Assembly: GCA_002428525.1 (NCBI GenBank)
Contig: DIWU01000008.1
Span: 50,441-114,440 of the forward strand
Direction: 5' to 3'
Length of the DNA: 64,000 bases
From: a bacterium UBP14_UBA6098
Lineage (GTDB): Bacteria; UBP14; UBA6098
Positions within the stretch are counted from its first letter, which is position 1; each line of letters starts with the position of its first letter. Positions 28,248 to 36,481 of this stretch are shown in pieces. The notes below the pieces were generated by a model that made no database searches, was not told where the DNA came from, and saw nothing but the letters and a program-made list of their open reading frames with translations. A program made the translations under genes and the position numbers.

Positions 28248-28984
28248 GCACAATCGATAAATGGTTCACCCATAGGCAGAACTCCTGCGGGATTATTATC
28301 CTGATCGACCCCGACCGCGGCGAACCCGCGGGCCAAGCCGATCTTGCGCAAAAGGCCGTCCTTGCGGGCGCGGACGCAATCTTGGTGGGCAGTAGCCTGC
28401 TTCTCGGCGATGGCCTCGAACGAACCTTGAAGGCAATCAGGGCAAAAATATCGGCACCAATCTTCCTTTTCCCCGGCAATGGCCACCAGATCTCGCCCGA
28501 GGCCGATGGGATCCTTTTTCTGTCCCTCATCTCCGGCAGAAACCCGCGCTGGCTAATCGAGGAGCAGGTCGAATCCGCGCCGAGAATCAAAGCCCTCGGC
28601 CTGCCCGCCCTGCCCACGGCATATATCCTCATCGAGTCCGGCAGAGTGACGGCAGTCCAATTTATGAGCGCAACCGTTCCAATCCCACGCAACAAGCCGG
28701 AAATCACCGTCGCGCACGCTATCGCCGCCGAGATGCTCGGCCTCAAGGCAATATTTCTCGAGGCCGGTAGCGGCGCCGAGTTTCCTGTTCCAATCGAAAC
28801 AGTCAGGGCGGTTCGAGAGGCCTCCGCGCTTCCACTCATCGTCGGAGGCGGAATCCGCGATGTCGATACCGCGGTCGCCCTCGCCCATGCCGGCGCCGAT
28901 TTCCTCGTCGTCGGAACCCATCTCGAAGAGACCGGCAACGCGGACCTCATCCGCGAGATCAAAAACGCCCTCCCAAAGCCCTAA
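28244..28984 (+). CDS. Geranylgeranylglyceryl phosphate synthase-like enzyme
   Basis: The 246-aa TIM-barrel protein matches the GGGP synthase/PcrB family: LIDPDRG near the N-terminus, ADAILVGSSLL, FPGNGHQISPEADGILFLS, the active-site segment IFLEAGSGAEFPV and the phosphate loop IVGGGIRD. These enzymes join a polyprenyl diphosphate to sn-glycerol-1-phosphate, the first ether bond of archaeal-type lipids. The LEAGSGA form resembles the archaeal/Bacteroidetes group more than Firmicutes PcrB. It is coupled by an ATGA overlap to the exonuclease gene. No glycerol-1-phosphate dehydrogenase or second-ether-bond enzyme lies here. gpsA at 35470 is the sn-glycerol-3-phosphate type, so the organism has at least one conventional glycerophosphate route. 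Confidence 0.92.
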   Translation: MSTIDKWFTHRQNSCGIIILIDPDRGEPAGQADLAQKAVLAGADAILVGSSLLLGDGLERTLKAIRAKISAPIFLFPGNGHQISPEADGILFLSLISGRNPRWLIEEQVESAPRIKALGLPALPTAYILIESGRVTAVQFMSATVPIPRNKPEITVAHAIAAEMLGLKAIFLEAGSGAEFPVPIETVRAVREASALPLIVGGGIRDVDTAVALAHAGADFLVVGTHLEETGNADLIREIKNALPKP

Positions 28985-29019
28985 TCACTACCTAAAAAAA
29001 TCGAGCTTTAACCCACCCA

Positions 29020-29138
29020 CGGGGCGTCGGCCGGAACTGCAGAGCAGTTCCGACCGAGGCGACCGGTAGGCGATTTTAGTTCGCGGTGTGTTTTCGCTCC
29101 GGTCGCCTCGGTGCGGGCATGCCCGCGCCGACGCCCCG
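29020..29138. repeat. Structured intergenic repeat element A (cloverleaf-like)
   Basis: A closing stem CGGGGCGTCGGC (29020-29031) pairs perfectly with 29127-29138. Inside are three hairpins in a row: CGGAACTGC/GCAGTTCCG (29032-29052, loop AGA); a perfect 14-bp stem 29053-29066 with 29099-29112 enclosing a 32-base loop; and the palindrome GCGGGCATGCCCGC (29113-29126). The large loop shares GGCGATTTT(A)GTTCGCG with element B and GCGGTRT(T)GTTTTC with element C. No reading frame is conserved. It lies between the GGGP-synthase-like gene and the promoter of the protease gene. Confidence 0.88.
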
Positions 29139-29154
29139 CGCACTTGGATAATCG

Positions 29155-29185
29155 TTGTGGAAAAGGGGTTATATATAGCTATAAT
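29155..29185 (+). promoter_or_regulatory. Probable promoter of the gingipain-like protease gene
   Basis: A perfect TATAAT at 29180-29185 lies 30 bases before the ATG. The best -35 is TTGTGG at 29155-29160, with a long spacer of 19, so the -35 assignment is weak. AGGAG precedes the start codon. Confidence 0.45.
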
Positions 29186-29214
29186 AAAAGGATAAATTCT
29201 ACTTAGGAGCGAGT

Positions 29215-32200
29215 ATGTTTAAAATACGCTTAATGCTATTTATCGCGGTGGCGGGTTTTCTCGGCGCGGGTATTGTTCAGGTTGAGGTTTCTTATTCGAT
29301 AAACGATTTCGAGATTATCGAGGGCGATTTTGTGCGGGTTTATTCGGGCGATTGCGCTATTTGGGGCGAAGCGGGTTCGCCGCAGGGCTTGGCGCAGGCG
29401 ATAAGCTATCTATTGCCCCAAGGGATGGTTCTTTCGAGCGCGGAGCTCGAGTTTGAGGAGTGGGAGATTCTAACCAACGGCACGCCCTTTCCCGCGCAGG
29501 CACCGGCTATTCTTTCCGCGCCCTCGCCGGGGATTGCGCCGCCGGATTACGAGTGTTATAGTCGTGACGAATGGTTCCCCGAGAATCCGTTAATCGGTGT
29601 TTCGGGCGGCAATCTGTCGGGTTTTACGCTGGCGAATCTTGTGGTTTCGCCTATCAGATGGAACCCCGCCAAGGGTGTTTGCGAGTATTTGAAGTCCGCT
29701 AGGGTGCGAATTGAATATATCCCGTTGGATGTCCCGGCCCCGATGGTTCGCACGCGTTTTGCCGATAGATTTTGGCGCGATGCGGCCTCGAGTTTGGTCC
29801 TAAACCCCGAAGAAATTAACAGCTATCGAGTTACTATCGACCCCGCGGCCTATGACTGGGTGGCGATTGTCCCCTCGGCCTTTGCTGGGAGAACCTCGGC
29901 GCTCGAGCATCTGAGGCGCGGATGGGGCCTTCGCGACACGACAATTATTATCAGCGATATTTTATCGAGCCACTCCGGCCGCGACAACACCGAGCGCCTC
30001 AGAAACGGCATCAGGGCGATCTACGAAGACCTCGGCGTCGTCTTCGTGCTTCTCGTCGGCGACACGAATCTTGTTCCGGCTCGGACTGTTTATGCTATGG
30101 ACTCCGAGGCGGGTTTCTACCCCGACGAGAACGAGATTCGCGCAGACCTATATTTCGCAGACCTTGACGGCGATTGGGATTTCGACGGCGACGGCATCTT
30201 CGGCGAGGTCGCCGATTCGGTCGATATGTTCGCCGATGTCCTCGTCGGCCGGCTTTCGCTTCAGACGATAGCCCAGCTTTCCGGCGCAATAGCCAAACTC
30301 AATATCTACGAGACGATCCCCTCCGAGGAATTCGCCAATAGCGGCCTGATGATCGGGCAGGTCATGTGGGACGATCCCTACACCGACGGCGGCGAGTTCA
30401 AAGACGACCTCGTTTCGACTGTGTTTCCGGACTATCTCGACTTCGGCCGGGTTTACGGCGCACTCGGCGGCAACGCACCGACCGCCCTCGACAGCCTTCA
30501 GCGCGGCCCGAATGTGATAAATCACGCCGGCCACGCCAACACCTCGGTGGTTTGCGTAGGCCACGGCAGTTGTATGTTCATCTCCGAGATGGATTTTTTA
30601 ACGAACCTCTCGCGGCCATCGGTCTTTTACTCAATAGGTTGCTGGCCGGCCTCATTCGATAAGGACTGCTTCGCAGAGCATTTTGTCAATAATCCCAATG
30701 GCGGCGGCGCGGCCTTTGTCGGTAACAGCCGTTATGGTTGGGGCTCTCCGGGGAATGCCGGCCGCGGATACTCCGAGGTGCTCGACCGGGTCTTCTGGGA
30801 GGACGCCTACAATGGGCATTTCCAGCTCGGCGCGGCGCTGAATATATCGAAGGCGCGCTATATCCCCTATGCCCGCTGGGAGAATGTCTGGCGGTGGGTG
30901 ACCTATCAGATCAATCTGCTCGGCGATCCGGCGACAGGGCTGATTACAGGCTACTCTCCGATTGCCCTCTCAATCGAGGTCGAGGGAACCGCCCTCGGCG
31001 CGACTGTGACGAATAGCGGAGGAGCCACCTTGATGGGTGGGGTTGTCGCAGTGCACGACGCTAATGGGCTTATCGACGAGGCCCTCACCGACGCGATGGG
31101 CTTCGCCTCGCTTTCGATCGCCGGAGGAACACCGCCGATATTTATCACCGCGAGATTTGCCGGAGAGGGCTTTGCCTGCGACACTCTAACCTCGCTCTCC
31201 GGCGAGGGGTATTTTCGGGCGAGCTTTGCAGAATCTATGGGTTTTCTCGACAACCTCGCCGACGCCGGCGACACTGTCGAAGTGGAGTTTAGGATCGGCG
31301 GTTTCGATTCACCGCTCTCGGCCATCTCTTGGGCGCCCACCGCGAATTTCCCCGGCCCGCTCTCAGTTGTGAATCCACCGACGAGTTTAGCGGCCTTTGA
31401 CAGCGCGGTCTTCAGCGCGACCTATGCAATTCCGGGCGAGATCTCCCGCGATACCGCCCTCTTCATCGACCCGGCGCTCAATACCTCGCTCGGCCGGATC
31501 GGCTTTCCGGTTTCGCTGGCGGTTGACTCGCCGCATATGCGGTTAATCTCCGCGACGCTCATCGGCCCCGACTCCGTGCTCAGCCCGGGGGATGTCTTCG
31601 GTTTGGTTCTCAACTTCGTGAACTTCGGCCGGGGAAAATCCTCGCCCGCGACCGTCTCCGCCTCCTGCCCGAGCGGCGAGCTCGATATCGCAGGCTCTCC
31701 GGCTTGTATCTCCGAGCGATTTAGCCCCGGCGACACCGCCCGAATCGGAGGCTTTACGGTGTCTTGGGCGGGCGGAGTCACTCCAAAGCCCCTTATCCCG
31801 ATTGTCGCCGAATTTAGGCCCTTTGCGCCGGAAACTCTGAACCTCGCAACCGCGCCTCTCGGTTTCTTCACCGATGTCGAGGCCTCGGAGTTTCCCTTCA
31901 TCCTAAATCCAACGACATTTTGGCATCGGACGACGAGGCACGCACAGAGCGGTTCGCAATCGTGGTGGTGCGGGTTCGCCCCGACCGGCCTTTTCCGCCC
32001 GAACCAGAACGATGTTCTAAGAACTCGCCGCTTTATTCTCGGCGACAATGCCGAGCTTCGCTTCTGGGCCTATGCCGAATTCCCGAATTACGGCTCGGAC
32101 GGCCTTCATGTCGAGATCGCCGGCGACCGCGACACAGTCGAGCTGGACTATATCGGTAGCGGCGGTGCGCTGTTGAGCTTTATAATCGGATGGTCGGAGT

Positions 32201-32631
32201 ATCGCTACAACCTCGCGAACTTGCCCTTTGCGCCGGAGGACAGCATCGAGTTCCGTTTTCGCTTCGAGAGCGACGCCTCCGACGAGGACGAGGGTATCTT
32301 TCTCGACGATATAGCCCTAATCTCATCGAGAACCGACATCACGTCCGGTTTAACCGAATCGCCGCGCCTCCCGAAGGGGCTATCGCTGTCAGTTCACCCA
32401 AACCCGTTCAACTCGCGACTCGCTATCGAACTCTCAGGCCCGACCTCGGAGGAGGGTCATATCGAGATCTTCGATATCTCCGGCAGAAGGCTCGCGCGGC
32501 TCTCTCTCGCCGAGGAGGCAAAGAACCTCAGGTCGGTAGTTTGGGCGGCTGAACAACCCTCGGGGGTTTATTTAGTCAGGTTCGTAGCTCCGAATAAGAT
32601 CGTCACCGCCCGTGCGGTTCTTTTAAAATAG
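29215..32631 (+). CDS. Gingipain-like (family C25) surface protease with sorting domain
   Basis: The 1138-aa protein has a signal peptide (MFKIRLMLFIAVAGFLGAG), a prodomain-like N-terminal ~200 residues, and a caspase-fold C25 domain. The catalytic pair is visible: His440 in NHAGHANTS (H437 is a nearby alternative) and Cys476 in YSIGCWPASFDKD, followed by GGGAAFVGNSRYGWG and INLLGDPATG, all typical of C25 peptidases. A Ca-binding-like DGDWDFDGDGIFGE precedes the core. Ig-like domains follow, then a lectin/concanavalin-like module (about 900-1040) and a type IX sorting domain (VHPNPFNSRLAIEL, IFDISGRRL, SGVYLVRF, end AVLLK). It is probably an extracellular cysteine endopeptidase, perhaps acting on secreted proteins or prey/host protein. 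Cleavage preference cannot be read from the sequence. Confidence 0.9.
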   Translation: MFKIRLMLFIAVAGFLGAGIVQVEVSYSINDFEIIEGDFVRVYSGDCAIWGEAGSPQGLAQAISYLLPQGMVLSSAELEFEEWEILTNGTPFPAQAPAILSAPSPGIAPPDYECYSRDEWFPENPLIGVSGGNLSGFTLANLVVSPIRWNPAKGVCEYLKSARVRIEYIPLDVPAPMVRTRFADRFWRDAASSLVLNPEEINSYRVTIDPAAYDWVAIVPSAFAGRTSALEHLRRGWGLRDTTIIISDILSSHSGRDNTERLRNGIRAIYEDLGVVFVLLVGDTNLVPARTVYAMDSEAGFYPDENEIRADLYFADLDGDWDFDGDGIFGEVADSVDMFADVLVGRLSLQTIAQLSGAIAKLNIYETIPSEEFANSGLMIGQVMWDDPYTDGGEFKDDLVSTVFPDYLDFGRVYGALGGNAPTALDSLQRGPNVINHAGHANTSVVCVGHGSCMFISEMDFLTNLSRPSVFYSIGCWPASFDKDCFAEHFVNNPNGGGAAFVGNSRYGWGSPGNAGRGYSEVLDRVFWEDAYNGHFQLGAALNISKARYIPYARWENVWRWVTYQINLLGDPATGLITGYSPIALSIEVEGTALGATVTNSGGATLMGGVVAVHDANGLIDEALTDAMGFASLSIAGGTPPIFITARFAGEGFACDTLTSLSGEGYFRASFAESMGFLDNLADAGDTVEVEFRIGGFDSPLSAISWAPTANFPGPLSVVNPPTSLAAFDSAVFSATYAIPGEISRDTALFIDPALNTSLGRIGFPVSLAVDSPHMRLISATLIGPDSVLSPGDVFGLVLNFVNFGRGKSSPATVSASCPSGELDIAGSPACISERFSPGDTARIGGFTVSWAGGVTPKPLIPIVAEFRPFAPETLNLATAPLGFFTDVEASEFPFILNPTTFWHRTTRHAQSGSQSWWCGFAPTGLFRPNQNDVLRTRRFILGDNAELRFWAYAEFPNYGSDGLHVEIAGDRDTVELDYIGSGGALLSFIIGWSEYRYNLANLPFAPEDSIEFRFRFESDASDEDEGIFLDDIALISSRTDITSGLTESPRLPKGLSLSVHPNPFNSRLAIELSGPTSEEGHIEIFDISGRRLARLSLAEEAKNLRSVVWAAEQPSGVYLVRFVAPNKIVTARAVLLK

Positions 32632-32672
32632 GCTTTTTGCCGCAAAGGAAATCCCGCTCGCCAACAAACCCG

Positions 32673-32817
32673 GGGCGTCGGCGCATAAGGCCGTCCGGAA
32701 AGCGAGCTTTCCTCGGGACGGCCATATGCGTGGGCCGGCGGCGCGAGTGAGTCTTTCTTTGAGGGGGCGATTTTGTTCGCGCCGCCGGCCGCCGCGCATG
32801 CGCGGCCCGACGCCCCT
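32673..32817. repeat. Structured intergenic repeat element B (cloverleaf-like)
   Basis: The closing stem GGGGCGTCGG (32673-32682) pairs perfectly with CCGACGCCCC (32808-32817). Inside are a long composite hairpin at 32683-32731 (CGCATA/TATGCG, GGCCGTCC/GGACGGCC, GGAAAG/CTTTCC); a perfect 14-bp stem 32734-32747 with 32778-32791 around a 30-base loop; and the 16-base palindrome GCCGCGCATGCGCGGC (32792-32807). Order and the size of the second hairpin match elements A and C although most stem bases differ. It lies between the protease gene and the next promoter, and with its flanks fills the 260-bp gap. Confidence 0.88.
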
Positions 32818-32832
32818 TTAGGGGGGGCCTAT

Positions 32833-32861
32833 TTGCTTGGGCGGGTTTTTCGCAATATAAT
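32833..32861 (+). promoter_or_regulatory. Promoter upstream of the transglutaminase-like gene
   Basis: TTGCTT at 32833-32838 and a perfect TATAAT at 32856-32861 are separated by 17 bases and lie 30 bases before the ATG, which follows GGAAGGAAA. The promoter starts 15 bases after repeat element B ends. Confidence 0.7.
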
Positions 32862-32891
32862 GTTTTTAAAAAATCGACAATTGGAAGGAAA

Positions 32892-34481
32892 ATGAAGAAG
32901 CTATTAGTTTTATCGATTTGGTTTACAGCGGTTTTTTCTCAGACCTCTCCGGAGGATTTCGACAGCCTATCGGCGTTGAATGCCGCTCGGGTCGCGCCGG
33001 ATTCACTTAGGGAAGCGCTATTTAGCGCATATTCCGATGCCTTGGGCAATTGGCGCGAGTTGTCCGATTTTGTGGATTTTTATGCGGATGATTCGGCAAA
33101 GCTCGCCGATGCGATTTGGCTTGTGAATATTATGCCGCATCTCGACAGGCTTCTTGCAACCGCGGAAATACTGAGGGAGCATTTGGATTACTCCTATCTT
33201 GTCCGCGAGGAGGCGCCGTGGAAGATTCCGGAGGGGATGTTCAGGCCCTATATCTTGGCCTATCGGCTCAGCTATGAGCCTATGACGGCTTGGCGGGGCC
33301 GTTTTTACGGCGATTTCTCGCGGCAGGCCTTCGAGCGCGGGAATGTCGTTGACGCCGCGAGGTTCGTGAATAGCTGGATTTACGATGAGATCGACACTGC
33401 CGGATGGGAGTTTTTCGGCGGGATGCAGTCGCCGGAGCAGACAGTCCGGCGAGGTAGCGGAAACAGGGGGGAGATAGCCTCATTGGCTACCGCGATTCTG
33501 AAATCGTTGGGCATTCCCTCGAGAAACGCGGCTATCCGCTCGATCCGCGGGAGGGGCTCTTCGATGAGCTGGGTCGAGGTTTACGATGCCGAAAGCGAGC
33601 GTTGGATTCCGCTCTACCCCGACGCGCCGGAGCGATTCGGCGATTTTTCATATCCCTCGGAGAAATACCCCGACGGGATTACAGTTGTCAATGTCACCAG
33701 CGGTTTTGAATACGATTTCAACACCGCGGAATACTCGCCGACCGGTGTTTTTAAGGGGCGTTTCACTCGCGCGGGACGGCCCGCGGCCGGATGGGAGCAT
33801 TTTTCGATAGGTGTTTTCGGCGACGGCGCGATTTGGCCCTTGGACGAGATCGGCGCGGAGGCCGATTCGGCGGGAGTTTTCGAGTTCGAGCTTGCCGTCG
33901 GGGGCTATTTTCTTCAATGCGGAACACGCGACAACACTGGAAGTGTTTGGGTTCAGGCAATTCCGCTGACTATCTCCGAGGGCGAGACCACGACCGTCGA
34001 GATCGATGTCGCCGCGCCGCAGTATCTCGAATCGCAACCCGAGAGCGGTGTCTTTCCGGTCTTCACACTGACCGACCTTAACGGCGCACCCTTCAGTTAT
34101 ACCCAGATTAAGGCCGCAAAGCCAACTCTTATCCTAATACTCGATCCGGGCGCCGAGCCGTCTGTCAGGGCGAAGACCGCAATCGATGCCCTCGATTCTT
34201 TAATAACCGATTCGCTTCGAGTGATCGAGGTCGTCGCGGTCGAGGATCGCGCGGCTTGCGAGAATTATCGGTCGGACAGAACAGCGCTCGTGGACGACGG
34301 CGGCGCGCTCGCGATGGCCCTTTTAGGCTACGGCGATCTTTCGGCCCTGAGGTCGGAGGCACTGCCGGCAGTGCTTTTCGTCGAGGGCGGAGAGCTTCGC
34401 TTCGAGGTGCTTTCCAAGGGCTACAACACCGCCCTCAAGGGCGTTATCGAGGATAGGATGGCTCTATGGTTCTCGCGGTAA
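32892..34481 (+). CDS. Exported degenerate transglutaminase-like / thioredoxin-like fusion
   Basis: The 529-aa protein has a signal peptide (MKKLLVLSIWFTAVFSQ). Residues ~150-245 follow the transglutaminase-like pattern (GNRGEIASLATAILKSLGIPSR, SSMSWVEVY, ERWIPLYPDA). The catalytic triad is absent: the Cys position is R192, the His position M225 and the Asp position Y242. Residues ~260-370 contain beta-sandwich folds. The last ~150 look like an AhpC/TlpA-type thioredoxin fold (VFTLTDLNGAPFSY, KPTLILILDPGA) without a CxxC. It is therefore probably a binding or structural periplasmic protein, not an enzyme. The TPR protein gene overlaps its end by 16 bases. Confidence 0.8.
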   Translation: MKKLLVLSIWFTAVFSQTSPEDFDSLSALNAARVAPDSLREALFSAYSDALGNWRELSDFVDFYADDSAKLADAIWLVNIMPHLDRLLATAEILREHLDYSYLVREEAPWKIPEGMFRPYILAYRLSYEPMTAWRGRFYGDFSRQAFERGNVVDAARFVNSWIYDEIDTAGWEFFGGMQSPEQTVRRGSGNRGEIASLATAILKSLGIPSRNAAIRSIRGRGSSMSWVEVYDAESERWIPLYPDAPERFGDFSYPSEKYPDGITVVNVTSGFEYDFNTAEYSPTGVFKGRFTRAGRPAAGWEHFSIGVFGDGAIWPLDEIGAEADSAGVFEFELAVGGYFLQCGTRDNTGSVWVQAIPLTISEGETTTVEIDVAAPQYLESQPESGVFPVFTLTDLNGAPFSYTQIKAAKPTLILILDPGAEPSVRAKTAIDALDSLITDSLRVIEVVAVEDRAACENYRSDRTALVDDGGALAMALLGYGDLSALRSEALPAVLFVEGGELRFEVLSKGYNTALKGVIEDRMALWFSR

Positions 34482-35473
34482 TCCTTCTTTTTGCGATGGT
34501 TTTGCCGCTCAATGCCGGAATCTTGGGCGACCCGAGCCGCGAAGCGCTGATCCGATCTATAGTCGATATGCGCTTTCTGCATAGATACACAGAGGCCGAG
34601 GCTACTATCGATTCGCTTCGCGCGGAGTTCCCGAACGACCCCGCACCCCTTTTTTTGAAGGGCTCGAATCTGCACGATCATATGACGCACCGCGAGGATT
34701 ATCGCGATATCGACCGCATGAACGCCGTGCTCGATAGCGCTATCCTTTTGGCGGGCAAAGACTTAAGCGATCCATGGAATCTGTGGATAGTCGGGTCGTC
34801 GCTTGGATACAAGGCGATGGCCGAGGTGGAAAAAGGCGGCTATCTCTCCGCCTACAGCACCTCCCGCGAGGCCCTCGGATATCTTAAGTCCGCGATGAAG
34901 TCTCCGCAAACCCGCGCGGATGCGGCATTGGGGGCTGGAGGCTATTTCTATTGGGTAAGCAACAGCCTCGGGTTTTTAACCTATCTGCCGCTCGTTCCCG
35001 ATAACCGCGACGAGGGCAAGACCCTCTTGAAAGAGGCATTCGATAAATCCCGATACTCGCGCGACGCCGCCGCGCACGCCTTGGTTTATGTCTTCTGCAA
35101 ATCGGGCGAGCTGGATTCCGCTCGAGTATATCGCGACTATGTCGCCCGCAAATACCCATCGAGCTTGCTTCCGCTGTGGTATGACCTCTCCATCGCCGAG
35201 GCGGAAAAGAATCTCGCGCGATATTTCACCGCCGCAGAAAAACTCGCCGAGGCCCTCGATACCCTCGGCCTCGAACAGGGTGTGAACGCCCTCGAGATCC
35301 ATCATTACTCCGCGATAGCCGCCAGAGACCTCAAGCTTTGGGATCGGGCGGTTTTCCATTGCGATCAAGTAATTCGGCTCGGCCGCGAGGGGGATTTGAA
35401 ATCCCGATTCAAAAACGAGATCAAAGATTGTATCGCAATCCGCAGGCTCGCGCTCGAGAAGGCCCCAAAGTGA
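34466..35473 (+). CDS. Exported TPR-type helical repeat protein
   Basis: The 335-aa protein begins with a signal peptide (MVLAVILLFAMVLPLNAG). The rest is helical repeats of tetratricopeptide character, e.g. YTEAEATIDSLRAEFPNDPAPLFLKG, YLKSAMKSPQTRADAALGAG and WDRAVFHCDQVIRLGREG, a likely periplasmic protein-binding scaffold. It overlaps the transglutaminase-like gene by 16 bases and shares a GTGA overlap with gpsA, so the three genes are translationally linked. The first two form an exported pair that may work together; gpsA seems to be an unrelated passenger. A specific function cannot be assigned. Confidence 0.8.
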   Translation: MVLAVILLFAMVLPLNAGILGDPSREALIRSIVDMRFLHRYTEAEATIDSLRAEFPNDPAPLFLKGSNLHDHMTHREDYRDIDRMNAVLDSAILLAGKDLSDPWNLWIVGSSLGYKAMAEVEKGGYLSAYSTSREALGYLKSAMKSPQTRADAALGAGGYFYWVSNSLGFLTYLPLVPDNRDEGKTLLKEAFDKSRYSRDAAAHALVYVFCKSGELDSARVYRDYVARKYPSSLLPLWYDLSIAEAEKNLARYFTAAEKLAEALDTLGLEQGVNALEIHHYSAIAARDLKLWDRAVFHCDQVIRLGREGDLKSRFKNEIKDCIAIRRLALEKAPK

Positions 35474-36465
35474 AGAGGATCGCGGTTATCGGCGCGGGAG
35501 CTTGGGGCACCGCTGTCGCGGTTCATATCGCGAGGCTCGGTTTCGAGACAACGATTTGGTGTTTCGATGAGGAAACCGCAAGGCAAATCGCCGAGGGCGA
35601 GAACAAGAATTACCTCGCCGGAATCGCGATTCCACCGGCCCTCCGCGCGACCATCGAACTCGCCGATTGCGTCGAGGGCGCATCTGCAATCTTCTTCGCG
35701 GTTCCGGTTCAACATCTCGCCGGCGTTATCTCGGGGATAAGGCCCGGCTCGATTCACTCAGAGGCGATTCTCGTCAACCTATCAAAGGGGATCGAGCGCA
35801 ACACCGGCAGGTTGCCCTCGCAAATAATCGAGGATCGCTTTTCTTCAAATCGCGGTGTATTAACGCTTTCCGGTCCCTCGCTCGCCGAGGAGGTCGCGCG
35901 GGAAAGGCCGACAGTTATGGTTTGTGCAGGCGCTCTCGAACCGGCGGAGGCGGTGCAGAGGCTCATTTCCGCCGATCATCTCAGAATCTACAGAAGCTCT
36001 GATAGAATCGGCGTGGATATTAGCTCTGCGCTCAAGAATGTCCTCGCGCTGGGGTCCGGTATTTGCGACGGCCTCGGGCTCGGCGAGAACGGCCGCGCGG
36101 CCCTTATCGTTCGAGGGCTGGCGGAGATGCGCCGGCTCTCGGTCGCGCTTGGAGCCGAGGAGCAAACAATCTTCGGGATCGCCGGGCTCGGCGACCTCGT
36201 CCTGACCTGCACGAGCGGCAGATCCCGCAATCACGACTTCGGGAGGCTTCTCGCGATGGGGCGCTCGACTGAGGAGATTCTTTCCGAGAAAAGATGGGTC
36301 GCCGAGGGGGTATTCACCGCGCCGGCGGCCTTGGAGTTAGCGCGAAAGCGCTCGATAGAGCTTCCTATCACAGAACGTGTCACAGCGGTTCTCGAAGGCC
36401 GAACCACACCGCGCGAAGCGGCAAAGGCCCTAATGACAAGGCCTCTTCGAGAGGAATTTTATTGA
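35470..36465 (+). CDS. gpsA: Glycerol-3-phosphate dehydrogenase [NAD(P)+]
   Basis: The 331-aa enzyme reduces dihydroxyacetone phosphate to sn-glycerol-3-phosphate for phospholipid synthesis. The start is GTG at 35470, overlapping the TPR gene stop as GTGA; the longer frame from 35338 would add 44 residues inside that gene. The N-terminal Rossmann motif GAGAWGTA begins six residues after the start, and AVPVQHL, LSKGIE, LSGPSLAEEV, the helical-domain LKNVLALGSGICDGLGLGEN and GIAGLGDLVLTCTS follow, as in bacterial GpsA. Length is normal. It marks the conventional (bacterial) stereochemistry of glycerophosphate in a genome that also has a GGGP-synthase-like gene. Confidence 0.96.
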   Translation: MKRIAVIGAGAWGTAVAVHIARLGFETTIWCFDEETARQIAEGENKNYLAGIAIPPALRATIELADCVEGASAIFFAVPVQHLAGVISGIRPGSIHSEAILVNLSKGIERNTGRLPSQIIEDRFSSNRGVLTLSGPSLAEEVARERPTVMVCAGALEPAEAVQRLISADHLRIYRSSDRIGVDISSALKNVLALGSGICDGLGLGENGRAALIVRGLAEMRRLSVALGAEEQTIFGIAGLGDLVLTCTSGRSRNHDFGRLLAMGRSTEEILSEKRWVAEGVFTAPAALELARKRSIELPITERVTAVLEGRTTPREAAKALMTRPLREEFY

Positions 36466-36481
36466 TAAAATCGAAAAACGG

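Noticed and set aside
29020..29138. tRNA or tmRNA in the cloverleaf element
   Set aside because: Arm sizes, the missing TTCGAAT-type T loop and CCA-proximal features, and GC-only palindromes do not fit any tRNA; three diverged copies indicate a repeat family.
35338..35469. Upstream extension of gpsA
   Set aside because: The added 44 residues are an out-of-frame reading of the TPR gene end; the GTGA-coupled start places the GAGAWG motif correctly.
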